Below, piece after piece: positions 28,391-37,992 of a stretch of 64,000 bases of DNA. A program made the translations under genes and the position numbers. How positions within the stretch are numbered: position 1 is the stretch's first letter; each line of letters starts with the position of its first letter. The stretch spans positions 1-64,000 of the forward strand of contig NZ_JROM01000055.1 in NCBI RefSeq assembly GCF_000786655.1, given 5' to 3'. Below the pieces are notes generated by a model that was given only the letters and a program-made list of their open reading frames with translations, was not told where the DNA came from and searched no databases. Source of the stretch: Kocuria marina (GTDB taxonomy: Bacteria; Actinomycetota; Actinomycetes; Actinomycetales; Micrococcaceae).

Positions 28391-29278
28391 CTAGAGGAAA
28401 CAACGGGGAAATTCATGGATGACGACGTCCGATGATCCTGCGTTCTCCCCCGGTGAACGCCGTACGCGCACCCCCGCGAGGGTCACGACCGCGGGTACCC
28501 TGGCCCCGGCCGCGGTCAGGGCACGGACGGCCTCGGCGGTCGTGGCGCCCGTGGTGAGCACGTCGTCCACGACCACGCACGTGAGTCCCGACATGTCCCG
28601 GGCGCGCAGGCTCCCGCGCAGCGCCCGGGTACGCTGGATCCTCCCGCGACCCTTCTGGGTACCGCGCCCGGCCACCGCTCGGTGCGTGAGGGCGGGTGCG
28701 ATCCGCGACCGCGGGGGCAGTGCCGCGCCCCGCAGCAGCGTGGCGACCGGATCGAACCATCGACGACGCCGCGCGCGGGCGCTCGTGGGCACGGGCACCC
28801 AGTACAGGGTGGGCCTGTCGTCGCCGAGCTCGCGCGCCACGGTCGCCAGGGCTGCCGAGAGCACCGCGGAGAGCACCGGAGCGAGATCGGTGCGGCCGCC
28901 GTTCTTGAAGGACAGCACGCACGAGGCGAGTTCGTGCTCGTACTCCCCCGCGACGACGACCCGCACACCGGATGCGGCGAGTGCCGCCGGTGGTGTCACC
29001 GGGTGCGGCCGGGCCGTGGCGCGTCGCAGCACGATCCGACACGCCCGGCACAGTGTGGTGCCCGGGGCCGCACACACCGCGCACGACACCGGTAGCAGGA
29101 GGTCCAGGGCCTGCGCGCACCACCCGCTGACGACCGCGGCCCGACGGTCCCACCGCGCGAGAACCGGCTGGCGGCGCCAGGGTGCGCCGGCGGTGCCACG
29201 GCCCGGAGCGACGTCGTACACCGCAGGGCGAGACACCGTCGAGGAGCGGTACGGAACGACGGGGCGGGCTCGGGTCAT
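28391..29278 (-). CDS. ComF-family phosphoribosyltransferase-like protein
   Basis: A 295-aa protein. A Cys4-type zinc site (CAVCAAPGTTLCRAC, residues 66-80) precedes the type I phosphoribosyltransferase fold with PVPTSARARRRRWF, TQKGRGRIQRTRAL and the PRPP-binding loop VVVDDVLTTGATTAEA near 245. In competent bacteria ComF helps ssDNA uptake; in actinobacteria its function is unproven. The long basic N terminus (about 55 residues) is not part of the family core. It lies between lpqB and hpf, in the order known from Mycobacterium (Rv3242c). Gaps of 94 and 82 nt leave room for separate promoters. Confidence 0.9.
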   Translation of the reverse strand: MTRARPVVPYRSSTVSRPAVYDVAPGRGTAGAPWRRQPVLARWDRRAAVVSGWCAQALDLLLPVSCAVCAAPGTTLCRACRIVLRRATARPHPVTPPAALAASGVRVVVAGEYEHELASCVLSFKNGGRTDLAPVLSAVLSAALATVARELGDDRPTLYWVPVPTSARARRRRWFDPVATLLRGAALPPRSRIAPALTHRAVAGRGTQKGRGRIQRTRALRGSLRARDMSGLTCVVVDDVLTTGATTAEAVRALTAAGARVPAVVTLAGVRVRRSPGENAGSSDVVIHEFPRCFL

Positions 29279-29372
29279 GGCACCAGTTCACGGTGCGCGG
29301 ACGGTGTCCGCCCACGGTGCGGCAGACATGTGCAGCGCGCACCGCACGGCGCACCCCCTCAGGAACGAGTGC

Positions 29373-31163
29373 TCACCCCGCGAACGCGGTGTCCGTGACC
29401 TCTTCGCTCTGCAGCGCCCAGGAACTGCCCGTGAGCATGTAGAGCCGCCCGTCCGAGGCGCCGTACACCGCGGCGGGCCCGTTGCCCCCGGCCAGGGAGG
29501 TCACCCCGGTCAGGGCGGGCAGCTCGTCCACCTTGCCCGCGATCGTGTACCGGCGGGGCTGCGCGTTGGTGTCCTGGTCCAGGGCGCTGGTCACGAACTC
29601 GTCCGGGCCGATCCACTGGGCGGTGTCCACGTCCACGTCCGTGGCCACGGCATTGCCCTTGGCGAGCTCGGTGGGTTTGCCGGAGGCGTCCCGCACCACG
29701 CCCGCGATCCACACGGTGGAACGCGTCGCGGCGGCGTCGGTCGTGACCACGAGTGCCCGGCTGCCCTCGCGGGAGATCCGCAGGGACGCCACGTGCTGGT
29801 CGTCGAGCCACGAGGCGGACACGGTGTCACCCTGCCCCTCCGACGACGCCCGCACGGCCCGGACGGTCCCGGAGCGGTCCGCGCCCCACACCCACCCCAG
29901 GTTGTCGAAACTCGGCCGGGTGGGCTTGTTCCCGGACCACCGCTGCCGGGGTTGCTGGCCGGGGGCCACGGTGTAGACGGTGGAACCGGCGCTGTCCACG
30001 AACCCGAAGGCCCCGGCCTCCACACCCATCCCCGGTTTGCTGAGCGTGACGCCCTCCGGCAGCGTGAGGTCCGGGATCAGCTCGGTCTGGCCACCCTGGT
30101 AGAACGCGAGCTTGTTGTCGGAGACCCCGATCTGCCGGTTGGGGACGGTCACGGCCTGGATCGGGTCGTTGTCGCTGCTGCCGGAGGTGTCCACCGGGGC
30201 GTCGTTGATCCGCAGCTCGACGTCGTCCACGTTCGGGATCGTGCGCAGGGTGGCCCGCAACTGTTGTTCCATGCGGCGTGCCTGGTTCACCTCCGCGGGG
30301 TCGAAGCTCGCGAGCGTGAGATCCACCGCGGCGGTCCCCCCGGACACCGGCACGGCCGAGCGGGACAGCGCGGCACCCTGCGGGATCGCACTGGTCACGG
30401 CGTTGCCCAGGTACGCGGCGGGCCCGCGCATGAGCGCGCGCACCGCCGCCGTGGACGTCGTGGAGCGGTTCGCGAACCACCGCGGATCCGGCACGAGGTA
30501 CTTGCTGTCCTGCGCGGAGTAGAAGTAGAGATTGGTGGGCGAGAAGATCTTCTCGAAGTCCGCTTGCGGGACCACCACGCCGTCGGGCGCGCGGGAGATC
30601 CGCCACTGCCCGTCCACCGAGGTGAGCACGAAATCGAGGACGCGCGTGCTGCCCGAGGGCTGCTTGGCGAGCACGCCGTTAGCACTGAGCTCCCCGCTGA
30701 CCTCCATGCTCGTGCGGAATTCGCCGTCGTTGAGCCGCGGCACCGTGGTGGGCTCCCCCGAATGGATGAGCACGCGGGTGTCCGGCTTCCAGGTCGCGGC
30801 GAGCTGCGGGGTGAGGTACTGGCGGGCCACGGAGTAGTCGTCCTGCGCGCCCACCCCGGCGGCCAGGAACCCCTCCACGATCTCCTGGGCCGTGGCCCCC
30901 ACCCGGGGCCCCTGGGGATTGAAGGGCATCGCGGACTGCTGGGTCTGCTCCGTGGGCTCGATCACCTTGTGCACGGGCCCGGAACGGGGCATGGCCCCGC
31001 ACGCGGACAGGGTCAGGCCCAGGACCATCGCGCACGCCAGGCCCGTGTACCGCGCCCGACGCCGCGTTCGCCCGGACCCGGCGTCGCTCACCCGGCGCGC
31101 GTCCCCGACGGCCCGGGTGGCATCCGCCCGATCACGGGTCCGATCGTGGTCTGCGGGATTCAT
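29373..31163 (-). CDS. lpqB: Lipoprotein LpqB, partner of MtrAB
   Basis: A 596-aa lipoprotein. A long Arg-rich cytoplasmic stretch precedes the signal helix GLACAMVLGLTLSAC, with the lipidation cysteine at residue 55 in the lipobox LSAC. Then come a GerMN-like region (SRSAVPVSGGTAAVDLTLAS, RATLRTIPNVDDVELRIND) and a C-terminal beta-propeller-like half with repeated W/F-G strands. In mycobacteria LpqB binds the extracellular part of MtrB and modulates MtrA phosphorylation. Its ATG overlaps the mtrB stop (ATGA), so the three genes mtrA-mtrB-lpqB are translationally coupled. Confidence 0.95.
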   Translation of the reverse strand: MNPADHDRTRDRADATRAVGDARRVSDAGSGRTRRRARYTGLACAMVLGLTLSACGAMPRSGPVHKVIEPTEQTQQSAMPFNPQGPRVGATAQEIVEGFLAAGVGAQDDYSVARQYLTPQLAATWKPDTRVLIHSGEPTTVPRLNDGEFRTSMEVSGELSANGVLAKQPSGSTRVLDFVLTSVDGQWRISRAPDGVVVPQADFEKIFSPTNLYFYSAQDSKYLVPDPRWFANRSTTSTAAVRALMRGPAAYLGNAVTSAIPQGAALSRSAVPVSGGTAAVDLTLASFDPAEVNQARRMEQQLRATLRTIPNVDDVELRINDAPVDTSGSSDNDPIQAVTVPNRQIGVSDNKLAFYQGGQTELIPDLTLPEGVTLSKPGMGVEAGAFGFVDSAGSTVYTVAPGQQPRQRWSGNKPTRPSFDNLGWVWGADRSGTVRAVRASSEGQGDTVSASWLDDQHVASLRISREGSRALVVTTDAAATRSTVWIAGVVRDASGKPTELAKGNAVATDVDVDTAQWIGPDEFVTSALDQDTNAQPRRYTIAGKVDELPALTGVTSLAGGNGPAAVYGASDGRLYMLTGSSWALQSEEVTDTAFAG

Positions 31164-33025
31164 GACTCCTCCGTCCGATCACGGTGTCGCGAGGCGCTCG
31201 AGCCCGTGCGCTCTTGTTCCGAGGCGTTCGCATCCGTCGTCGCGGCGGGCTCCCCGGTGGCCGCGCCGGCGTCCGGGAAGTCGATGAGCAGCTGGCCCGT
31301 GTCCCGGCCCTCGCTCGGGCGGACGGCCGGGGCGGTGAGCTGCAACGAACCGGTGTCGGTGACCCGCGCGGTGGATTCGCTGTGCTGTTCCGCGGGCGGC
31401 ATGGGCAGCGGATTGGGCTGCTCCGGATCCAGGACCTGGTTCCGCAGCAGGGGGAGGGTGAGCCGGAAGCACGCGCCGTTGTCGGGTTCTGCCCACACCG
31501 TGAGCGCTCCCCCGTGCAACCGCGTGTCCTCCGTGGCGATCGCGAGCCCGAGGCCCGTACCGCCCACCGTGCGAGCGCGCGCGGGATCCCCGCGCCAGAA
31601 CCGGTTGAAGACCTTGGTCGTCTGCTCCTCGGTCATCCCGATGCCGTGGTCGCGCACCGCCACGGACACGCAGTTCTCGTTGGCGCCCACGTAGATGTCC
31701 ACGGGCTTGCTCTCCCCGTGCTCGAGCGCGTTGGTCACGAGGTTGCGCAGGATCCGGTCGATCCGCCGCTGGTCCATCTGCACCACGCAGCGGGTCAGGG
31801 TGGAGCGCACCGTGAGCTCCGAACCGCATTCGAGCACGAGCGGTGCGCACGCCTCGACGACGTCGTAGATGACGGTGAAGATGTCCGTGGACGCCATGTC
31901 CAGGCGGGCGGCGCCGGCGTCGAACCGGGAGATCTCGAGCAGGTCCGAGAGCAGCGAGTCGAACCGGTCCACCTGGTTGTGCAGCAGCTCGGCGGAGCGC
32001 CGGTTGACGGGATCGAAGTCCTCGCGCGCGTTGTAGAGCACCTCCGCGGCCATCTTCACGGTGGTCAGAGGGGTGCGCAGCTCGTGGGAGACGTCCGAGA
32101 CGAAGGTCTGCTGCATGGACGAGAGCTGTTCGAGCTGGGTGATCTGGCCCTGGATGGAATCCGCCATCCGGTTGAAGGAACGGCTCAACCGCGCGGCCTC
32201 GTTGCTGCCGTGGACCTCCATGCGCACGTCCAGGTCGCCCTCGGACAACCGCTGGGACACGCGCGCCGTGCTCGAGACCGGGCGCACCACTTCCCGGGTC
32301 ACGTACCACACGATGGTTCCCACGAGCAGCAACAGCGCGACCATGGACAGCAGCAGCACCGCGTGGATCGAGTCCAGGGTGGCCTGGGGGTCCGAGAAGT
32401 CGTAGACGAAGTACAGCCCGTAGCGGGAGTTCTGGTTGAGCTGGACCACGTCCCCGATCACGATGACCGGTTTCTCCGGCGCGTTCTCCGCCATGCGGGC
32501 CGAGGCCGGTTGCCAGTACGTGCCGTCCCCGTTGGCCACGCGCTGTTGCAGTTGTTGGGGCACGGTGGCGGACGTCATCCACGCGCTCTCCGTCTGCACG
32601 CCCACGAACGACTGCCCCGCCCCCTGGTCCAGGGGGATCAGGATCCAGCGGTGGTCGGTCGTGCTCGTGTCCTGGCTCAGCCCGCCCAGCGTGGAGTTGA
32701 TCAGTGCCTGGACCTCGGTGCGGTCGGAGGCGTCCGAGGCGTCGAAGCTCGCCTGGGCGGTGCGGATGTCACTGCGGGCCTCCTCGAGCACCTGGTCCAG
32801 GCGGTCGGTGAACAACCGGTCCGCGATCTGGTGGGACAGGAAGCTACCCGTGGCGAGGAACGCCACGGACGTGAGCGTGAGCGCCACGGCGATCGCGCGA
32901 AACTGTAGTGACTGCCGCCAACGGCGGAAGAGCATGCGCCGACCCAGCCGGATCCTGCGGAAGCGTTTGGGTCGACGCCGCTCGGCGGGGCTGTGCGCCA
33001 CGGGTCGCGCCGGGGCGGACGTCAT
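31160..33025 (-). CDS. mtrB: Sensor histidine kinase MtrB
   Basis: A 621-aa membrane kinase. The first membrane helix is at about 43-66 (AIAVALTLTSVAFLATGSFL); an extracytoplasmic domain of about 150 residues follows, then a second helix IHAVLLLSMVALLLLVGTIV near 222. The HAMP domain contains TARVSQRLSEGDLDVRME, the HisKA H-box is FVSDVSHELRTPLTTVKMA near 315, and the ATPase has NLVTNALEHGESKPVD, VRDHGIGM and GGTGLGLAIATED. MtrB controls cell-wall hydrolases and division through MtrA. The C-terminal 80 residues are a low-complexity extension. The ATG overlaps the mtrA stop. Confidence 0.96.
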   Translation of the reverse strand: MTSAPARPVAHSPAERRRPKRFRRIRLGRRMLFRRWRQSLQFRAIAVALTLTSVAFLATGSFLSHQIADRLFTDRLDQVLEEARSDIRTAQASFDASDASDRTEVQALINSTLGGLSQDTSTTDHRWILIPLDQGAGQSFVGVQTESAWMTSATVPQQLQQRVANGDGTYWQPASARMAENAPEKPVIVIGDVVQLNQNSRYGLYFVYDFSDPQATLDSIHAVLLLSMVALLLLVGTIVWYVTREVVRPVSSTARVSQRLSEGDLDVRMEVHGSNEAARLSRSFNRMADSIQGQITQLEQLSSMQQTFVSDVSHELRTPLTTVKMAAEVLYNAREDFDPVNRRSAELLHNQVDRFDSLLSDLLEISRFDAGAARLDMASTDIFTVIYDVVEACAPLVLECGSELTVRSTLTRCVVQMDQRRIDRILRNLVTNALEHGESKPVDIYVGANENCVSVAVRDHGIGMTEEQTTKVFNRFWRGDPARARTVGGTGLGLAIATEDTRLHGGALTVWAEPDNGACFRLTLPLLRNQVLDPEQPNPLPMPPAEQHSESTARVTDTGSLQLTAPAVRPSEGRDTGQLLIDFPDAGAATGEPAATTDANASEQERTGSSASRHRDRTEES

Positions 33026-33708
33026 TTATGCGCGTGTCCCCCGGCTTTGTAGCCGATCCCGCGCACCGTGAGGACCACCTCGGGGTTCTCGGGGTCGCGT
33101 TCCACCTTGGAGCGCAACCGCTGCACGTGCACGTTGACCAGGCGGTTGTCCGCGGCGTGGGGGTAGCCCCACACGTCACGCAGCAGCTCGTCCCGGCTGA
33201 ACACCTGGTGCGGCGAGCGCGCCAGGGTCGCGAGCAGGTCGAACTCCAGCGGGGTCAGGGAGATTTCCTGCCCGGCCCGGGTCACGCTGTGCCCGGTCAC
33301 GTCGATCACGATGTCCCCGAGCGTGATCTCCTGGGTGGCCCCGCGGTCCATGGGGCGCAGGCGCGCCTTGACGCGGGCCACGAGCTCGGCGGGTTTGAAG
33401 GGTTTGGGGACGTAGTCGTCCGCGCCGGCCTCGAGCCCGCGCACCACGTCCGCGGTGTCGGACTTGGCGGTGAGCATCACGACCGGGATGTCCGACTCGG
33501 CGCGGATCTGCTGGCACACCTGGATCCCGTCCATGCCGGGGAGCATGAGGTCCAGGAGGATGAGGTCCGGTTCGGAGGCGCGGAACACGTCCCGGGCGCC
33601 GGCGCCGTCGTAGCAGTAGACGGGCTCGAAGTCCTCGGACGCGAGGATGATGCCGATCATTTCGGACAACGCGGCGTCGTCGTCCACCACCAGGATTCTT
33701 GCTTTCAT
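33022..33708 (-). CDS. mtrA: Response regulator MtrA
   Basis: A 228-aa OmpR-family regulator. The receiver domain has the acidic pocket VVDDDAALSEM, the phosphoacceptor Asp in LILLDLMLPGMDG, VMLTAKS and the lysine in YVPKPFKPAEL. The C-terminal winged helix has LTPLEFDLLATLARSP, VFSRDELLRDVWGYPHAADN and LVNVHVQRLRSKVE. MtrA is essential in mycobacteria and activates cell-wall hydrolase and division genes. GAAAGCGGGCC precedes ATG 33708. It is the first gene of the mtrA-mtrB-lpqB operon. Confidence 0.97.
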   Translation of the reverse strand: MKARILVVDDDAALSEMIGIILASEDFEPVYCYDGAGARDVFRASEPDLILLDLMLPGMDGIQVCQQIRAESDIPVVMLTAKSDTADVVRGLEAGADDYVPKPFKPAELVARVKARLRPMDRGATQEITLGDIVIDVTGHSVTRAGQEISLTPLEFDLLATLARSPHQVFSRDELLRDVWGYPHAADNRLVNVHVQRLRSKVERDPENPEVVLTVRGIGYKAGGHAHK

Positions 33709-33793
33709 GGCCCGCTTTCGCGCTCGTCCCTGACACCCGGAGCGGCCGGGATCGGCGTCCGTGTACGCCCTCGATTCTACGGCCTGGCCGGGC

Positions 33794-34804
33794 TCAACCC
33801 TCGTTGCACGCCTCGGTGAGCGCGCCGCCCAGGTGCGTCACCCGCTGCAGGGCGTCCGGCAGGTGCGGCGGGGTGAGCTCGCTGATCTGCGCCGACGGCG
33901 CCAGCACGGTTCCCAGCAGAGCCGCCGGGTCCATGCCCAGCTCACGCCACGGGCCCAGCACGCGCCGCACGAGCTCGGACACGGGCGTGCGTCCGGTCAC
34001 GGGGACGGTATCGAAGCACAACCGCACCCCCGCTTCGTGCAGGGCCGCGAGGGGCTCCCACTGCTCGGTGGGTCCGTCCGGCAGATCCAGCACGGCGACG
34101 TCGGCGCCGACCCGTGGGGTCCAGTCGATCCCGGCGGCGCCCGCGTCCAGGACCACGGTCTCCGCGCCCGCCGCACGGCACGCGGCCACGGCGTCCGAGA
34201 GCGTGACCCGCAGTTCATGGCGCGGCAGCGCACGCAGGGTGCGGTAGCCGCTCGCGGTCGGGATGCGCCCGGTCACCACGCGTTCCAGCTCGGGTTCCTC
34301 GAGCACCAGCACGACGCCGCGCCCGTCCGTGTTGCGCCGCAGCACGGCCACGAGGTCCGCAACACCCGAGCACCACGACTGCGCGAGATCACGGCGAGCG
34401 CCGGGATCCGACTGCAGCTTCTCCCCGTTGTGCACGTGGACGGTCGCCGCGAGGGAGACCGGGCCGAGCAGCGAGAAGGCGATGGGTCCGGTGTCCGCGC
34501 CGGATTCGGCACCCAGCACGTCCGCGACCATGTTGAGGTCGCTCTCCAGTTGCCGGCGTGCACGGCGGGAGTCGTCGCCGGGGACACCGCTGATCCGCCA
34601 GCCGTGGGGCTGCCGGTCCGCGTAGAGGGAATCGAGCACGGCGCACGTGCGGGCCGCGAGTTCGGCGTGTGGACCCCGTTCCGGCAGCAGCGGCACGGTG
34701 GACAGGTGCGGTGCGCCCAGCTCGCCGCGCAGCACGGTGAACGTCTCGAGGAGGTCCGTGCCCCGCAGGGAACGGGTGAGGGTCGCGGTGACTGCCTCGC
34801 TCAT
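33794..34804 (-). CDS. MetE/UROD-fold protein (Rv3015c-like)
   Basis: A 336-aa protein resembling the C-terminal half of cobalamin-independent methionine synthase or a UROD-type barrel: TVPLLPERGPHAELAARTCA at the start, then GPIAFSLLGPVSLAATVHVH, GVVLVLEEPELERVVTG, AETVVLDAGAAGIDWTPRVG and APSAQISELTPPHLPDALQR. Actinobacterial genomes keep such a gene near mnmA and ligA (Rv3015c). I do not see the MetE zinc ligands (HxC with a later Cys), so methionine synthesis is doubtful. Its ATG overlaps the chorismate mutase stop (ATGA), so the two are coupled. Confidence 0.68.
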   Translation of the reverse strand: MSEAVTATLTRSLRGTDLLETFTVLRGELGAPHLSTVPLLPERGPHAELAARTCAVLDSLYADRQPHGWRISGVPGDDSRRARRQLESDLNMVADVLGAESGADTGPIAFSLLGPVSLAATVHVHNGEKLQSDPGARRDLAQSWCSGVADLVAVLRRNTDGRGVVLVLEEPELERVVTGRIPTASGYRTLRALPRHELRVTLSDAVAACRAAGAETVVLDAGAAGIDWTPRVGADVAVLDLPDGPTEQWEPLAALHEAGVRLCFDTVPVTGRTPVSELVRRVLGPWRELGMDPAALLGTVLAPSAQISELTPPHLPDALQRVTHLGGALTEACNEG

Positions 34805-35187
34805 GCGTCGGTGCTGCGCTGGTGGTCCTCGGAAATGGCCTCGTGGTGGCGGATGACCTCGCTGATGATGAAGTTCAGGAACTTCTCCGCGAACTCGGGA
34901 TCCAGGTGTGCGGCCTCCGCGAGTCGGCGCAACCGGTGGATCTGGGTCTTCTCGCGCTCGGGGTCCGAGGGCGGGAGGTCGTTCTCCGCCTTGAGCTTGC
35001 CCACCTGCTGGGTCGCCTTGAAGCGTTCGGCGAGCAGGTGCACGAGTGCGGCGTCGATGTTGTCGATCGTGCCGCGAATGGCCTCCAGGCGCGTCAACGC
35101 GCTGTCCGCGGGGCGGTCGGTGCCCGGTGAGTCGGTGCCCGATGAGTCGACGGGCGCGTGGTCGGCGGGGTCGGTGACTGCACTCAT
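34801..35187 (-). CDS. AroQ-type chorismate mutase
   Basis: A 128-aa protein. After about 30 disordered residues it has the three helices of the AroQ fold: LTRLEAIRGTIDNIDAALVH (active-site Arg in AIRGTID), LLAERFKATQQVGKLKAEND (Arg-Lys pair), DPEREKTQIHRLRRLAEAA and FLNFIISEVIRHHEAI. It converts chorismate to prephenate for phenylalanine and tyrosine synthesis. The start ATG 35187 has an extended -10-like TATTAC about 16 nt upstream, so its leader is very short or absent. It is coupled to the MetE-like gene. Confidence 0.88.
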   Translation of the reverse strand: MSAVTDPADHAPVDSSGTDSPGTDRPADSALTRLEAIRGTIDNIDAALVHLLAERFKATQQVGKLKAENDLPPSDPEREKTQIHRLRRLAEAAHLDPEFAEKFLNFIISEVIRHHEAISEDHQRSTDA

Positions 35188-35254
35188 GCATCCACTGTAA
35201 TAGTGGCGCGCCCGGCACCCGGTCGTGTGGCGGTCATGCCGCCCCACGTGGGGC

Positions 35255-36409
35255 TCAGGACGCCGCCGCGGCCGCGCGGTCGGCGAAGGCCGCGTCGATG
35301 GTGGCCTGGCCCAGCACACGGGTGCCCTGGTAGAGCACCATGGTCTGCCCGGGGGCCACACCGCGCTGGGGCTCGTCGAGGCGCACGCACAACCGCGGCT
35401 GCCCGTCCTGCCGGGTGAGCCACGCGCGCGCCGGCGCGGGATCGCCGTGGGCGCGCACCTGGACCGTCACGGGGAACTCGTCGGAGCGCCCGTCCACGTC
35501 CTCGGGCATTACCGCGACCTCGCGGGGCGGGAGCCCGGCCCACGACGGGCGGATCCCCTCCATGACGTCGATCGACAGCAGGGCCTCAGGCCCCACGACC
35601 ACCTCGTTGGTCTTGGGCCGGATCTCCAGGACGAACCGGGGCTTGCCGTCCGGGGCGGGCCGGCCGATGTGCAGACCCCGGCGCTGACCCACCGTGTAGG
35701 CGTGCGCGCCGCGGTGCTCACCGAGTTCGGTGCCCTGGGAGTCCACGATCCTCCCGGGGGCGAGCTCCATGTGGTCCTCGAGCCACCCGCGGGTGTCCCC
35801 GTCCGGGATGAAGCAGATGTCGTGCGAATCGGGCTTCTTGGCCACGGACAGCCCGCGCTCCTCGGCCTCGGCGCGCACCTGCGCCTTGGACGGGGTCTCG
35901 GCCAGGGGGAAGATCGCGTGCTCGAGCTGCTCGGCGGTGAGCACACCCAGCACGTAGGACTGGTCCTTGGCCCAGTCGGCCGCGCGGTGCAGTTCCTTGC
36001 GCCCGTCCGCATCCTCCACGACCTTGGCGTAGTGACCCGTGCACACGGCGTCGAAGCCCAGGGCGAGCGCCTTCTCGAGCAGGGCCGCGAACTTGATCTT
36101 CTCGTTGCAGCGCATACACGGGTTGGGGGTACGCCCCGCGGCGTACTCGGCCACGAAGTCGTCCACGACGTCCGCCTGGAACCGTTCGGAGAAGTCCCAC
36201 ACGTAGTACGGGATGCCCAGCTTCTCGGCCGCGCGCCACGCGTCGCGGGAGTCCTCGATCGTGCAGCAACCACGGGCACCCGTGCGCAGCGTCCCCGGAG
36301 TGCGGGACAATGCCAGGTGCACCCCCGTGACGTCGTGACCCGCGTCCACGGCGCGCGCCGCGGCCACCGCCGAGTCCACACCGCCGCTCATCGCTGCCAG
36401 AACACGCAC
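35255..36409 (-). CDS. mnmA: tRNA 2-thiouridylase MnmA
   Basis: A 384-aa enzyme that thiolates U34 of Lys, Glu and Gln tRNAs using sulfur relayed from a cysteine desulfurase. The PP-loop is [16 protein letters not shown] at the N terminus. The catalytic cysteines are in [15 protein letters not shown] near 105 and [11 protein letters not shown] near 205; [23 protein letters not shown] and the C-terminal beta-barrel ([14 protein letters not shown]) complete the family pattern. The start is GTG 36409 after GGAGGAATTG. It lies downstream of the desulfurase gene, its likely sulfur source. Confidence 0.96.
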   Translation of the reverse strand: MRVLAAMSGGVDSAVAAARAVDAGHDVTGVHLALSRTPGTLRTGARGCCTIEDSRDAWRAAEKLGIPYYVWDFSERFQADVVDDFVAEYAAGRTPNPCMRCNEKIKFAALLEKALALGFDAVCTGHYAKVVEDADGRKELHRAADWAKDQSYVLGVLTAEQLEHAIFPLAETPSKAQVRAEAEERGLSVAKKPDSHDICFIPDGDTRGWLEDHMELAPGRIVDSQGTELGEHRGAHAYTVGQRRGLHIGRPAPDGKPRFVLEIRPKTNEVVVGPEALLSIDVMEGIRPSWAGLPPREVAVMPEDVDGRSDEFPVTVQVRAHGDPAPARAWLTRQDGQPRLCVRLDEPQRGVAPGQTMVLYQGTRVLGQATIDAAFADRAAAAAS

Positions 36410-36486
36410 GTCAATTCCTCCAGGTCCGTCGAGGGTCGAAAATTGTGGGTCGAACCGGTTTAACAACCAGCGCACCGCCGGGGCTA

Positions 36487-36551
36487 TTCCCGACGGCGCC
36501 GCAGTTCCCGGCCGCACTGCTGTTCCCGACGACGCCGCAGTTCCCGGCCGC
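36487..36551. repeat. 29-bp direct repeat between mnmA and the cysteine desulfurase gene
   Basis: 36487-36515 and 36523-36551 are identical except for one base (period 36). Each copy starts TTCCCGACG and ends GCAGTTCCCGGCCGC; a partial third copy begins just after. There is no gene in the 167-nt gap. The repeat contains the GACGACGCCGC core seen in the hairpins. Confidence 0.75.
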
Positions 36552-36576
36552 GCCAATGTTCCGGGGGCGGCGTCGC

Positions 36577-37806
36577 TCAGGACGCGAAGCCCGGGACGTG
36601 CCCGGACAAGCCCGCGGTGTGGGCGCGCTCGTAGACCTCCGCCACGGCGGCCAGCACCGCGGCGACGTCGTCCGGGGTGCTCGAGTGTCCCAGGGAGAAA
36701 CGCTGGGCACCGCGCGCGGCATCCTCGGGCACCCCCATGGCCAGCAACACGTGGGAGGCGCGCGGGACGCCCGCGTTGCACGCCGATCCCGTGGACAGCG
36801 CGACCCCCGCGGCGTCGAAGAGGAAGAGCATCGAATCGCCCTCGCACCCGGGGAACGTGAAGTGGGCGTTGCCCGGAAGCCGTGTGGGGTGCGCCCACTC
36901 GTCCTCGGGGGCGCCGGGCTCGGGCCCGCGCAGCACGGCCTGCGGGACCCGTTCGCGGATCCCGGCCACGAGGGTGTCGCGCAATTGCGTGCGACGCACG
37001 AACTCGGCGTGCGCATCACGCCGGGCGGCGTCCACCGCGGCACCGAACGCGGCCGCACCCGCGGCATTGACCGTGCCGGAGCGCACGCTGCGCTCCTGAC
37101 CCCCGCCGAAACTCGTGGCGGCCAACGTCACCGTGCGGGGGGCGTACAGGGCGCCCACGCCCATGGGGCCGCCGAGCTTGTGTGCGGACACCGCGAGCGT
37201 GCTGATCCCGGGCAGGTGCGCGTCCACGGGCACCGCGCAGAACGCCTGGACGGCGTCCACGTGGAAGGACACCCCGGCCCGGTCGCACAGGGCCGCGAGC
37301 TCGGCGATCGGCTGCACGGTGCCGACCTCGTTGTTGGCCCACATCACGGTCACCAGGGCCAGCTCGTCCCCGCGGCGCTCGAGCAGCTCCCGCAGGTCGT
37401 CGGGGTCCACCCTGCCGTCCGCATCGACCTCGAGCCACGCGAGCTCGGCGCCCTCGTGCGTGGCGAGCCACTCGGCGGCCTCGGACACCGCGTGGTGCTC
37501 CACGGTGGACAGCGCGATCACGGTGCGACGCGGATCCGCGTCCCGGGCCGCCCGGAACAGCCCGAGCACGGCCATGTTGTCCGCTTCCGTCCCGCCGGAC
37601 GTGAGGATGATCTCGACCGGTTCCGCGTTCAACGCGGCAGCCACGCTGTCCCGCCCGGTCTCCAGGGCCATCCGCGCGGAGCGGCCTCCAGAGTGCAGGG
37701 ACGCCGGGTTGCCGCCGCGCTGGGCCTGCGCCACGTAGGCCTCGACGGCCTCGGGCAGCATGTCGGTCGTGGCGGCGTGATCCATGTAGACGCGCGGTGT
37801 GGGCAT
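36577..37806 (-). CDS. Cysteine desulfurase, IscS/NifS-like
   Basis: A 409-aa PLP enzyme that takes sulfur from cysteine as a protein persulfide for tRNA thiolation and Fe-S assembly. [19 protein letters not shown] opens the protein; [20 protein letters not shown] and HVDAVQAF follow; the PLP lysine is in [12 protein letters not shown] near 208, and the catalytic cysteine in [17 protein letters not shown] near 328. The short loop around that cysteine and the TSGGTEADN motif are class I features. ATG 37806 has only a weak ribosome binding site. It is upstream of mnmA in the same direction. Confidence 0.94.
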   Translation of the reverse strand: MPTPRVYMDHAATTDMLPEAVEAYVAQAQRGGNPASLHSGGRSARMALETGRDSVAAALNAEPVEIILTSGGTEADNMAVLGLFRAARDADPRRTVIALSTVEHHAVSEAAEWLATHEGAELAWLEVDADGRVDPDDLRELLERRGDELALVTVMWANNEVGTVQPIAELAALCDRAGVSFHVDAVQAFCAVPVDAHLPGISTLAVSAHKLGGPMGVGALYAPRTVTLAATSFGGGQERSVRSGTVNAAGAAAFGAAVDAARRDAHAEFVRRTQLRDTLVAGIRERVPQAVLRGPEPGAPEDEWAHPTRLPGNAHFTFPGCEGDSMLFLFDAAGVALSTGSACNAGVPRASHVLLAMGVPEDAARGAQRFSLGHSSTPDDVAAVLAAVAEVYERAHTAGLSGHVPGFAS

Positions 37807-37848
37807 GGGTCCAATTCTAGGCGCGCCCACCGCGGCCCTCCCTCGACC

Positions 37849-37921
37849 GCGCACCTCCGGTGCGACCTCCCCGGCGCACCTCCGGTGCGACCTCCCCCAG
37901 TGCACCGCCGGTGAGACCCCC
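37849..37921. repeat. Three short tandem palindromic units upstream of trmL and the desulfurase gene
   Basis: A 24-25-nt unit repeats at 37849-37872 and 37874-37897 with a degenerate third copy to about 37921. Each contains the small hairpin CGCACC-TCC-GGTGCG followed by ACCTCCCC. It lies in the divergent promoter region between the desulfurase and TrmL-like genes. Too few and too short for a CRISPR array. Confidence 0.75.
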
Positions 37922-37979
37922 GGCTGCGTCGATGCAACGCCCCACGCCCCGCCGGTGCCGTGCCGCGCGCGGACGCGCC

Positions 37980-37985
37980 TACACT
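37980..37985 (+). promoter_or_regulatory. -10 element giving a leaderless trmL transcript
   Basis: TACACT at 37980-37985 ends 7 nt before the ATG at 37993, and no ribosome binding site is present. In actinobacteria this spacing usually means transcription starts at the A of the start codon. Confidence 0.55.
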
Positions 37986-37992
37986 CGCAGCC

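Noticed and set aside
37849-37921. CRISPR array
   Set aside because: Only three short units with a 1-nt separation; no spacers and no cas genes.
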